From assembly GCA_036872755.1 (NCBI GenBank), contig JAVHNS010000004.1:2294001-2358000 (forward strand): a stretch of DNA of 64,000 nt, given 5' to 3'. This stretch comes from Orbilia blumenaviensis (taxonomy: Eukaryota; Ascomycota; Orbiliomycetes; Orbiliales; Orbiliaceae). How positions within the stretch are numbered: the first letter of the stretch is position 1; every line of letters starts with the position of its first letter. Below are positions 1 to 11,032 of the stretch, piece by piece. The position numbers were made by a program, and so were the translations under genes. Under the pieces are notes generated by a model. The model was not told the DNA's origin, searched no databases, and was given only the letters and a program-made list of their open reading frames with translations.

Positions 1-2112
1 CTTTGTGCAGCCTTATAGATATTGAGATGCAGCAGGTTATCGCGTCAAGGAACTCTTCAATTCTGCAACTGTGCTTCTCAGAAACAATCATATGCAAGCC
101 CCGGACATGCAATGCAGTTGGCTGGCGCTCGTTTAGCAAGCACAGAAGTGCATTAAATGTTGCAGCGCGTTATTTATGAAGTGGAAATGCGAGCTGCTTG
201 TGCTGCATTACGGCACAGGACCCATTGTCCCTCAATGGTGCGTGACCCGGGCGGCAACTGTGGTGTTTTGCTCGTGAGGGCTCGAACGTTGTTGGCCTTG
301 CAGCCATTAGAAGTAATATCAGAAACAACGGTTTTTTTCTGGTTCTTCCAACCTCTAACGCAGACCAGGATTTGAATTATTGTGGGTCGCTTGAACAATC
401 CGCCTAGGGACTGCAGGTCGGCGTCTTAACACATCACTTCGTATTGCAGAGAAGAAATTCTCTTCCAAGCTTTTTATTATTATTGCAGTTTGTTTTATAT
501 ACGAGACAATTATACACCTGAGGGTGCGCATGTGTATCAATTAGATGGCGGGGATTAGAAACTCCTATATATGCAGAAAGCCTGGCAAAACCTGACGAGC
601 CATCATGTCTGCAAAGTTGGGATCCGGATTGAAAACTGCTTGAACACGGCACAGCTCAGCGATGTCGTTTTCCCTCCGTCGAATGCACCACTGTACACGT
701 ACGATCAGGCGGTACCGGCGCAAAAAGGAACGCACCGAATTCGGCATGGAAGGCTCGTTTCCGAGATCTTGCTCCCTCCATGTGCCATTGTAATATGTAT
801 GAGGGGGGCAACGTGAGTAATTCGACTGTTCGCTTTCCCCGCGTTTCGACGGCTCCGCCAATTTGTCCCACTTTTTAAATTCTTCCTCCAGAAGCCGATA
901 ACAAATCAGGAAACATGAAATGTTTATACGGAGGAGTTCAAATTAAAAGAAGCGAGCTTAGCTCCTCTGCTCTGGTGTCCTTCCCGGTCCAGACAGCCCA
1001 CGCGAGTTTTAGCCAAGCGAGAACGAAGCTGAGATGAATCCCAGTTCGGGCTTTGGTGGATAATCGGATCAATAGCGTGGAGGTATCCGCAAACCATCCA
1101 ATCCAAAATGCGAATGTCTCGTCGCTCGCCGACGGCTTAAAACTCCCTAGCTCGAACTCAGACTTCAGGTGATCGACATGGCTCTAATTTTTTGCTTTCC
1201 TGCAAGGTGAAAAGGTTATGCTACGTGCACTGACTGACAAGCTGGCGTCGACTGGTTCCGTAGAGTTCCCAACATATTATATTGCTGCTATTGTGCATGT
1301 CGAGCTGCTGGTACATACATACATAAGTACTTACATACACACCCAAGTAACGTACATACATAATTTCCGTTAGCTGCATTCCGTCGCTGATTTTTGCTCC
1401 TATCTCCACGGGGAGCGGGGTGGGAGCGAAAGGTTGTCGAGTAAGGGCAAGGCTTTGACAATTCATCATTTAGGAACTCAGCTGTGTAATTAGTGGATTG
1501 AGCGATCTCGGTCTATGCTTTCGAAAGTTCGCTCCACAACGGTTCCAATGCAAGGCCGGCGGGTTCTGATAGTGAAGCGTGCATTGCATCACTGACTTTT
1601 TTTTTTTTTTGTGAGCACGGGATTCGGAATATAATTTCTTCTCCTTCCGTCCAATTACAGCTAGCCCGATGGCTGCCATGCATTAACAAGCAGGTTGCCT
1701 ATCAGCTTCTCGAAACCTGTAATATAGTTCATACTCGCACAAGGTGCACTAGGTGCACGGGGACTAAAACCACCTCGTATCCCACGGCCGCTCTCAAACC
1801 GAAGCTAAAACAAAAAAGCGCCCAGATCTGACATCAACCAATGCGTCCGGTTCAAGGAACTTTCCGTGAGGAGGATGAGAACCATCCCCTCGGGTTTTGT
1901 AACCCCAAACCACATTTTGTGTGACAAGCTCTTGCATATGTCTATCATATTGGTTTTTTTTTAACGAGTTTAAATCTTGGAAGGTAGACGAAGGATCTGA
2001 ATGCTGTTATTTTCAGAAGAAAAAAAAAACCCCCTCCATGCTTCCTTGTGAGGCCGGTGAAAAAGCAAGCCAACTAATGGTCACCCAAACCAACTATTAT
2101 GCCGATACCACT
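1..2112. other. Gene-poor flank, no supportable gene
   Basis: Only short open frames (under about 100 codons) lie here, in both orientations and overlapping each other. None resembles a known family or shows a sensible exon join. TACATACA-type microsatellite sequence lies near 1312-1370. The right edge is the 3' side of the SAICAR synthetase gene, so part of it is probably its 3' UTR. Confidence 0.6.
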
Positions 2113-3288
2113 TCACTGGAGCTTCTCGCCAGTCAGTTTTACGTACGCCTCCATGTACTTTTCCGATGTCTGCAGCACGATGTCATCGGAAACCTTAACC
2201 CCTTCTTTCCCCTTGAGGCCCTCCCGCGTTAGCCAGTTCCTAAGGAATTGCTTGTCATAACTGTCCTGTGATTTGCCAACTTCGTAGGAGTCTGCAGGCC
2301 AGAACCTCGAGGAATCAGGAGTTAACACCTCGTCAACAAGGATTACCTCTCCCGTCTCTTCGTCCAATCCGAATTCGAACTTGGTGTCTGCGATAATGAT
2401 GCCCCGAGATCTGGCATAATCTCTAGCTTTGGTGTACAGTGCCAATGCAAGCTCCTCAATCTTATTGGCATGTTCTTCTCCGATCATTTCCTTAACTGTT
2501 TGTGAAGAGCTCTCAGCTATGCCGTACTTCACCAAGTCTGCAGACTTTTCTGTGCTCATTGAAACCACATACCTTTGTCTGGATGGATATTTTCATCTGA
2601 ATTCGAAGCCCAACAAGTAAGCATATTTCTCATTGTTTACAAGGTCGGATTATTTATCTTCCATGGATCTGGAATGCCGGAAAACCTATCCGGTTAGACG
2701 TACCATGCTCGCCTTGCTCGGCCTTAGTACTTGGCGTATAAAGCGGCTTCTCGAACTCCTGTGATTCCTGGAGTCCTTCAGCCACCTTTATGCCGTGTAC
2801 AGTTCCTGATTTCTTATATTCACTCCATGCGCTGCCGGTGATGTATCCTCGAACAATGGCTTCAACGGGAAAGACCTTGAATTTGCGGACAATCATGCTG
2901 CGGCCCTCCAATTGGTTCCTGACATCTTCCTTCTCAGATTCCGGAACGGATTCCAGAACCCGGTTAACGGAAGCCGTAACATAATGGTTCCGGCAGACAG
3001 ATGAGAGGTAACCGAACCAGAACTTAGAGATCGATGTCAGGAGCTTCCCCTTGCCTGGAATTCCCTACAATTGGTTCGCAAAAAAGTGTACATGTCAGTG
3101 CCGATGCACGATGTTCCGGGTTGAGGGCGATTGTTGCATACATTCTCCATAATTACATCGTATGCAGATATCCGGTCCGTTGCTACAAACAGCAGTTCCG
3201 ATCCGTTTAGAGTGTAGACGTCCCGAACCTTACCCCTTGCTAATAACGGCAGGGCGCCTTTGAGATCGGTTTTAGTAACTGCCGCCAT
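2113..3288 (-). CDS. ADE1: SAICAR synthetase (phosphoribosylaminoimidazole-succinocarboxamide synthase)
   Basis: Joins CAIR and L-aspartate using ATP to make SAICAR in cytosolic de novo purine synthesis. Four exons read on the minus strand: 3288-3142, 3064-2704, 2596-2573 and 2495-2113; total 304 aa, close to the roughly 306 aa of the yeast enzyme. The N-terminus has LARGKVRDVY and ATDRISAYDVIM, the ATP-grasp-like start of the family. Residues about 116-129 carry VEAIVRGYITGSAW and residues about 214-220 DTKFEFG, the two family signatures; VDEVLTPDSSRFWP follows. Exon 3 is only 24 nt and encodes the DENIHPDK segment. The start ATG is the first in frame and sits directly before the conserved N-terminus. 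The next gene on the same strand is a transporter, with no functional link. Family identity is certain; the splice sites are inferred from phase and consensus. Confidence 0.95.
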
Positions 3289-4013
3289 TGTGAGAAGAAT
3301 TTCTTTGATTAATGTTTTAATTGGTGGTAGATGATTTGTGGTAATGCAGGTGGGGTGAGGAAAATGAGGGCCCCGCGAACCAACGAAGGAAAAAATGCGA
3401 GGAAGTTCGAAATTCTAGCGTTAAGTGCAGCAAGTCTAAAAAAAAAAAAAAAGAGTTTTTTCTTCTCGACGTTTTTTGTTGGTTTGCCGCCGCCGCCAGT
3501 CCACGGGAGCTCGATGCAGAGAAGCGAAAACGCACCGGGTTCTGTATGGAATCCTGTATCGGCCAGAAAATTTATCCGGGCAGCTGTCACCCAGGCTAAC
3601 AGTTATTAGATGTGTCTCGGAACTTTGCTGGAGCCATGTGGCCGGGCAATCGCGCAGGTTCGCAGGTTCGGTCGGTGCACCTCCAGTACATACCTCATCT
3701 AGCATCTAGTCAGTCTAATCGTTGGAATCCGGCCGGCGTGATAACTGATTTAGGGAATCTCAGCGTGGCTATATTACTTAATATGGGGGGCCACCGGATA
3801 AACCCTCCCCTCCGCTAATATTACAATGAGGTAAAAGAAACACCTATTGCGGCCCCAAAAACCATCGACAGACGTTTCTATAGAGTAATTGCCCACACGA
3901 CTCTCCACGTTACCAATCTCTCGATTTTATCCTGGTAAAGTTTATATCAACCTGGAGACTCCAGTTTTGATCCCCGGTCCGACCGTTTAGTATGAATGTC
4001 TACCCTCATGCAA

Positions 4014-4070
<57 letters not shown>

Positions 4071-4220
4071 CCCTCTCTCTTTGGGGGCCGAGACCCGCGT
4101 TACTTCGATGTGCTATGATGAAGAAATGAGTAGAAGTGGATGTTCTTTAGTCTATATCGACTTCTATATTATGATAGTATGGTAGTATACACGGTGCTGG
4201 TATGACATACAGAGATGCAT
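3289..4220. other. Spacer between ADE1 and the MFS gene
   Basis: Presumed ADE1 promoter and 5' UTR on the left, and the 3' region of the MFS transporter on the right. It holds a T tract at 4016-4070 followed by a short CT-rich stretch, and an A13 tract near 3439. No gene is supportable. Confidence 0.6.
4016..4070. repeat. T55 homopolymer
   Basis: Uninterrupted run of 55 T, the longest homopolymer in the window, followed by CCCTCTCTCT. It lies about 150 bp beyond the stop of the minus-strand transporter. Its true length is likely to be uncertain in any assembly. Confidence 0.9.
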
Positions 4221-7129
4221 TTAGGCCAAAGCCGTCTTCTCCACAGACCCTGATGCCCCCCCATCTCGATCTTGATTTGATATAGCAGCTATAGTAGCGT
4301 AGGAATCTGGGACCCGAGAGCTAGATGTGATATGGGCATCGACGGGGGCTACCCCAGGTCCACTTTGTTCTTCAGCTCGCTGCACCTGGGGCTGCAATTT
4401 AAAGCTGGAACCGCCGTCCCACCCCAGCCAACCTCTCGCATGTGGGCCTCTCCCCAATGCGACCAACAACCCCAGCACCGTAATTCCCACACTGGCACTT
4501 CCACTCGCCAGCCAGCCTCCAACAGCATACGTCTTCGCCCCGATGCCAGTCCCCATAACCTATATAATATGTGACCAAACTTATAATCAGTACTTTCTAT
4601 CAAAGGACCCCAGACCTTATCCTTCGGCGTAGCTTTCCGTCCTCGCTTCCCATTTCAAGGATACGAAAAGCCATCTGCAGGTTTAGCGAAATAGCGGCTG
4701 ACTTATGGTCAAAGGAGCATTTCCCATTCGCGAAAATCATGGGAGCTTTTTTTGTTTCTCTTCCAAATCTCTGAATGCTCCTCCTCCTGGTGTTTGCTTT
4801 AATTTAGCTGCTTTAATGTGCTGCATACGAAGAACGTATAATCCATGATCCCAGAAGCAGGAACATATTTCCTACGGATGCAACCATGGACCAATGCATA
4901 CAGCAAGACCAGTCCGTCGGGTTCTTTGACCATAAACCCAACCGCCACTCAGATGCACGAAAACATAGTGGCAGGGCAGCGCAGACAGGGACCAAAAAAA
5001 AAAAAAAAAAAAACGTGGCTTCCCAAAATTGCGAAATATCAAATAGATAGACTCACCTGTCCAATAAACACCGCTAGCATATACACGCTATTAATCCTGT
5101 TTCTTGAGCTTGCATCCAGCTGATATATCCCAGCTCTATTGGCAACCTGAGCAGTCGATATCCCAAGATCGATGAACCAGGCTTGTAACACCGGTGCCGA
5201 AACACTGGCCTTTCCAGCATATGTTCCAATAACCTGGCCTATCAGAACAGTGCCGCTCCCGAGCAGCACTGAAAGCTGTGGATGGAACCGATCGATCACG
5301 CATCTGGCCGTCCAGGGGGTTATCAAAATCGCAGCGATGCCGATCAACCCGAATAAGCCGATTATGCTACTAGCAAATGTATACGGTGGAGAAGCTAGTA
5401 AAAATGTTAAAGTAGTCCAGTAGAGCATAAATGTAGCAGCTAAGAAGCCTCCGTTAAGTGATGCTTGGACTAGAAGAGGATGCTTGAATACTAGCTTAAG
5501 CATTGACAGCAACATGCTCGGATAACTCAACCCAACATTCTTAGGAGGGTAGTCTGGCATGAATAGCCATAGCAAGCTGAAAATTAGTAATTGAACGCCG
5601 AATCCTAGCCAGTAGACCGATCGCCACGAAGAATATTGGGTAATAACTCCAGAGAGCACTCGGGCCAGTAGAAGGCCCAGTTGCAGCCCAGAAGAGACAA
5701 TTGCTATAGATGCTGCTTTCCGGGTTTCCGGAGCAAGACTAAAATCTCGTTAGCCTTTATCGTGCAGGGAAGAAGCGAGATCCGTATCTATCTTAGCTAT
5801 CTCTCTAATTATCTTAGGTCAAACCATGGCCGGCCTTGGTCTAGATTTCAGGGTGTTCTCGAGCTCTCGATCTATATTTTAAAATCATCTCTCTGAGGAA
5901 AGAAAAAGAGAGACCCTGTAACTTCAATGTGTCGTCCGAAGTATGACCTGATAATCAGACCACTCAAACTCGCTTCCCCTCGCCTCACATCACCGTTGTA
6001 ATATGTCTGAAGTCAGATCACAATGGGGCACCAATGTTTCTAGTACGCCACGGATCAGATATCGACACGTGCGGTGCCGGTCTGCAGGCAGCATGCAAGC
6101 CATATCATCCCTTCAGCCCGAAAACCATTTTCACGAGTATGTACATACTCGAGTAATGTCGTATCAGCCCAAATAAAACCAACAAATTCGATGAGCCAAG
6201 TGATGTATTTGTAGCTGGGCGGTATCAGACGGAGCAAGGTAACCCTTGCACTGAGTGCATCCGATATCTGTAGTATATGCAAGCGGCCGGCCGAGAAGGT
6301 AACAGTTATCGGACTTTATGTAGAAAATATTTGGAAATTTTTAAAACAAAAAAATATCAGGGTTGATTGTGCACTTACTCTCCAACTAGAGGCAGCATTA
6401 ATTGCGGCGTTACGGTCGTTAATCCTACAAAGTAACTCAATGCGGCGAAGACACTAAAGTTCTTCGTTAATGTACACCCAAGCCACATTAGAGTCGTAAT
6501 CAAGATTAAACCCAATGTTAATGCTCGCCGTCTAAATAAGTCTCCGAGCGGTGTGATTAACAAGAGGCCGGAAGCGTAGCCAGCTTGCATAACATTAGGG
6601 ATAATCGAGACTCGCTCGTAGGTTACATTGAAGTCCTTAGCTAGGACGTCTAGGATAGGATGGTTATAGTAAAGGTTCGCGACGGTGAAGGCTAGTAATA
6701 ATATCATTAGTATAAATTAGCTCCCATTAATACATGGGGTTTCTAGTTTCCCATATATTCCAGCTATCGGATTTTGCAGTGGAATGTGCCATCAGTGGAC
6801 ACCAAAAAAAAAAAAAAAACCTCCGCCAGATACCGAGATAAAACCTCAAACACCTAGAATACCAAGGAACGAGATAACTTACTTGCTGCAAATGCAAACA
6901 GTATATTCAGTGCCAAGTTAAAGTTAAATTGTCGTTCCGGGTCATACCGACATCGCTTTGGTGCGTAGTTCAGAACGGTTAGTATTTTCTGCACTACTGT
7001 GCTTCTTTCCTGTGTTGACCCTGTTGTATTTTCCGCCGGTATCTCTTCACCGCTACCCGAGGTAGATTTCGAGTCAAGATCTGCAGCCTCTGCAGCTTTC
7101 TTCTCGATGTCGCCACCGATATCTATCAT
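4221..7129 (-). CDS. MFS transporter, DHA1-like drug/H+ antiporter type
   Basis: Predicted plasma- or vacuolar-membrane transporter of the major facilitator superfamily; substrate unknown. Four exons on the minus strand: 7129-6883, 6691-6379, 5738-5057 and 4559-4221; 526 aa. A polar N-terminus of about 65 residues precedes NLALNILFAFAA, then TVANLYYNHPILDVLAKDF, which is typical of bacterial-like DHA1 transporters. GDLFRRRALTLGL is the loop 2-3 MFS signature. LAPETRKAASIAIVSSGLQ, WRSVYWLGF, NRAGIYQLDASSRNRINSVY and FIGQVMGTGIGAKTYAVGGW are further family landmarks. About 12 hydrophobic segments can be seen. A hydrophilic tail of some 55 residues follows the last helix. Introns of 640 and 497 nt are long for this kind of genome; the third holds an A19 tract. 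All junction phases agree. Drug export is only the usual family guess. Confidence 0.88.
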
Positions 7130-7242
7130 GATTGGGGAAATACTGCAAATTTTTTAAAATGAGAACCAATTGTATTGAAAACACCGGCATGCATATGGTG
7201 TGAAGTGTCAAAACTCAGCTGCTCAAATACATCTCTCTGTAA

Positions 7243-7284
<42 letters not shown>

Positions 7285-8738
7285 AGAAATGATTTATAAC
7301 GTTTACCAGGGGATTTAGCACTAAAATCCGTCCGCGAAAATATACAGGGTAAAATATTCGCCATAGTGGGTCCGGTGGAGTTCCACGAATCAAAACAAGA
7401 GGACGTGAAGCTCCTAAGATAGTGATAACGAACCGTGGACTCTGCAGATATGTAGGTTTTTTCCCTCAAGATGCAGAGGTGATCTTAGGCTTTCGAATGT
7501 TACCTACCCGACTCAGACTCAGAATAGCAAAAGTGGGGCATCATGATAATGACTAGGTATTTAATAGACCAGTGTACGGGACCAAGTACCGATTAAGTAT
7601 ACACCTAAGTTTCTGATATCTGTTTTCGTGCATAACTCTTATTATATAACAGGCCCCGACCCGAAAGGCTCTCGGTCCCATCCGAAGCTCACTAATCAAA
7701 CCTGGTATACAAACATAACCCCTCAATGCTCTTTGCCTGCCGCTACCGCACTCTGAATACCATGCCGAGACCGATATCGCGCTGAGTATCTATATTACCA
7801 TAGTATAGGTTCACGGTAAAGCGCTGAGTAGAATGTTGTGAAGATAACTTATAGCAATAATATTCGAATTTGATCTCGCCGCCACGCTCCCAAACGATAT
7901 GTAACCTACGAGGCAAGCAATAGTAAAAATAAAAAAAGAAAGAAAAATATCAAATAACGCAGAGGTGGTGCGCATCATCAAATGCATCAGAGAATAGCTA
8001 CTAAACATAACAGAAATATTCGCAGTCGTAAGTAGGTACGAGAAGATAGAAACCCTCCATGGATCCAACAGCAACCGACGTGACCCCGCCCATCAGTGAA
8101 ATCAGAAAAAACTCCAAAAGCTAAAATTAAACAAAAAAACAAATCTCCCACCATGAGAATTTTGTGCGTAATGGCATGGACAAAAAAAGTATGTAAAAGT
8201 TGTTAATAGGAAATTTGTGAAGAGAAGAGAAAGGAAACATTAAAGGTTATACCGTTCGTGGTATGAAGAAAAGAAAGAAGAAGAGAATTCTTTTGCGCGC
8301 GACATGGCCAAATGAAATTCGTTAACCCTTAAGCACATAAGCACCGTAGGAATCATAAACCCTCAACGTGCGAAGTTGATGGATAATCTTTCAAAGCAGG
8401 AGTAGAATCGAACAACGAAACCAAACACTTGCAAAGGGTCGTGAGTTTCATAAAAGAGGTGTGTGATAGTAGAATAGACTTATGTTTTAGTCAAGAGGGT
8501 TTCGCGAGTATCTCAAGAAGTAAAAGAGGTAGGTGGTAAAAAAGAAGAACAGGGCGCAACTAGGATATCGGATCAGTAATAAAGAAACTTTTTGCTCTTC
8601 CTTTTCGGGAGCAGGAAATCGTAAATGTGCTTTGGTCATGTCGTGATCATCGTTAAGGTCGTTAAGATATTAAATCGTATAAAAATGAAAGATATGCATG
8701 AAGAGCATGAAAGCAATTAAGATACCAAGCTGTAATGC
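7130..8738. other. Intergenic region with A39 tract
   Basis: Upstream of the minus-strand transporter (its promoter side) and downstream of the next minus-strand gene. It contains an A39 run at 7244-7282 and a purine-rich segment at about 8220-8560. A hydrophobic frame at 7811-8074 (minus) is A/T-driven and resembles nothing known. No gene is supported. Confidence 0.55.
7244..7282. repeat. A39 homopolymer
   Basis: Uninterrupted run of 39 A about 115 bp upstream of the transporter start codon on the opposite strand, that is, a poly(dT) tract in the transporter's sense orientation. Confidence 0.9.
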
Positions 8739-11032
8739 TTAAGAATCTGCAATCTCGGCTTTGATAGACGCCCGAAGATCGATTTTGAAGACTCTTTCGA
8801 AGTCCTTTGCATCTACACGAAACAACCCAGTTAGTTAACAACAGAAGAAGAAAACGAGGGCGGTTTAAGCATCAACCATACCTTCACGTCCACTGAAAAG
8901 CAACTCCCAGTTACGATAGGCCCTTGTGGCCCATGTATCTGAAAAGGAAACCAGATGGATGGATGACAGCTGCACTCGGGCAGACTGACGGGTAAGCCAC
9001 CCCTTCTGGAAGACATGTGGGGTAACAAAAGCAGTCCAGACGGGGAGTTGATTATAGTCCCCATCTTTGACAAAAGCAGCGAGCCTCACTGCGCCCGTAT
9101 TCTCGTCACGGAAGACACGGAGGAAGTGCTCACCACCTTCATCATCACTAATGAGACTGCGGTACATGTTAGTATCGGATAAACCTGGGTATGGGTTACG
9201 GCTGAGGGGTAAGGATGATACATACCCGCTGAAGACAACGAACTCTTCATCCATATCCATCTCATGATCAAGGTCTGGGGGGTTCCGACCGAGTTGGCGC
9301 AGAACCAAGAATGTCATGTAGAAAACCACGAGATCTGCAAGTACGAACACGTATATCAGCATTTGACATTCCGCATGTCATAGCCACAGGACGCCTGCAC
9401 AAGCATGCATAATGGATGCGAGATTTGGCCCCAGGCACGAATCACAACAATGGCAGATAACATACCCTCGATATTACCAAACGACAAAGTCGCCCATTTC
9501 GTGTTCTTGAAGCGGAGATGCACCAGCGGGCCTTCCCGCCAAATAGTGAGCCACCCCATATCCATAGCCGAGTGATAGCGCTCGGTGCTGGTGCGCCGGC
9601 CGACCTGGCAGACGATACGGGTCTTCTCTGTCTTCTTACACCGCCAAAATCGGACGATGAAATCCGAGGCGAATCTCCTGTGGAGACACGTCAGTATGCA
9701 TGTCGCACGATATAGGAGTGGGGGAGGGGAACTCACATCCTGAGAAGCTCTTCCTCGGTTTCCTTGCGAAGAACCTCCATTGGACGGCCGAAACACTGTG
9801 AGCCTTTGTGAGACCTAGAGTGGCGTTAGCTGCTTATTCCGTGACGGTTCGCGGGCTTGGTATGCCCATGACCACGAGGGATGGAAAAGGACTTACTCGA
9901 CATCTTGGAATTTCGTCTCTCCGAGCATTCCCTCGAAAACCTTGGATGCCCAATGTTCAGAGCGTTGGCGGCGGTCGGGAAAAGACTCCTCTCCAACCAG
10001 AACATTCAAGTTTAATTTGTGAATATTGGGCTGAGACTTTCTCCTTGTATATGGCCTGTGGACAGGAACAAGGGCATCCATGCGATTTGGCCCATATCTA
10101 TAACGGTGATCTGAAGCCTGCGAAGAATTTGATCCGTCCACATCCTCATTATTTGGATCGATATACTGAACGAACTCCGTATTCCTAAGCGGCTGATAGG
10201 CCGTCTTCGGTCGCGGAGGAAGAGAATTCATAAAGTGGGGATTAGGAGGCAACCGTGCGAACCCACGGTCAAAATAACCATCGTTCATAAACCCTCCGTC
10301 GTGCATTCTACCCGAGAAAGAATTTGATCGGTCGCGTCTCGAAATTGGAGAGACAGAACTGACACCAGAAAACCCAGACCACCCGGAAACCCCAGAATGA
10401 GGCGACGTTGGTGAACGATAGCTGACTGGTGATAGTGACCTGTAATCAACCGGAGACTCTGGCATTCCATAGTCGTCGAAGTTAAGCCTTCGATCGAAGT
10501 CTTCATATAGAGGACTGGGAGCCTGTCCGCCAGCACTATGCGCGTTTGCATGCAAAGAAGCCAGCAGCAGTGACATTGTTTCCTTCTGTGTCTCGAGCCG
10601 GGTGATCAAGGCTGTCTCTTGCTCTTTTAACATCCATGCAACCTGTTTGATACTTCCACGCTGCATTGCACCTTTGGTCGAGCATGCAATATCCATTTCC
10701 TGCACAATTGAATCTACTTCCCTCAGAACGCCGGCAGCATCGCGAAGGATCGCGTTAAGCTGGCCGTTGAGCTCCCCAGCGAAGTTCTTAATTCCATAAT
10801 TCTTTGCCGCGGATTCGAAATGATGCATCGCGGAGCATAGTCCAAAGAGGCCACTGACAATTCCGGTCAGCTCTGTAGTTACCTCGGGAACCTGCCCCGC
10901 AAACTTTGACAAAGACTGGCCCACAAATGCCGCATTGGAAGCGACGCCGGAAATTGACATTAACGGTGATGAAGCCATCCTGGCTGGACGCCTTGAGGTC
11001 GAAACCTCAAGACTAGTAATTTGGCCGTTCAA
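8739..11032 (-). CDS. Conserved fungal hypothetical protein, six exons
   Basis: I do not recognise the function. Exons on the minus strand: 11032-9897, 9814-9737, 9677-9466, 9334-9226, 9156-8882 and 8812-8739; 627 aa with consistent phases. The fifth and last exons are preceded by clear branch sites (TACTAAC and TAACTAAC). Residues about 20-165 look helical (ISGVASNAAFVGQSLSKFAG onward), reminiscent of the N-terminal helical domains fused to many fungal signalling and STAND proteins. A Ser/Pro/Tyr-rich linker of about 130 residues follows, with repeated SP and YRSP motifs suggestive of phosphorylation. From about residue 380 there is a globular, probably beta-rich part (RFASDFIVRFWRCKKTEKTR, then WLTIWREGPLVHLRFKNTKW). 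No catalytic motif, signal peptide or convincing membrane helix is evident. The start is the first ATG; the ATG at residue 19 (MASSPLM) is an alternative. Confidence 0.82.

Noticed and set aside
2496..2568. N-terminal extension of the last ADE1 exon (reads VSMSTEKSADLVK)
   Set aside because: Joining at the acceptor 2496 gives HPDKVKEMIGEE, as in the family; the extension is the open part of an intron and would need a non-ATG start or a 23-nt intron.
4813..4995. Minus-strand frame proposed as the last exon of the MFS gene
   Set aside because: The segment at 4221-4559 joins in phase and matches the expected MFS C-terminus (FIGQVMGTGIGAK), so this frame lies inside the intron.
5890..5925. Resemblance of GAGACCCTGTAACTTCAATG to sequence near 4090 as a dispersed repeat
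   Set aside because: The similarity extends over only about 22 bp with mismatches and a gap, too short to support a repeat family.
7811..8074. Hydrophobic 87-codon minus-strand frame
   Set aside because: A/T-driven composition, no recognisable motif and no leader or partner exon.
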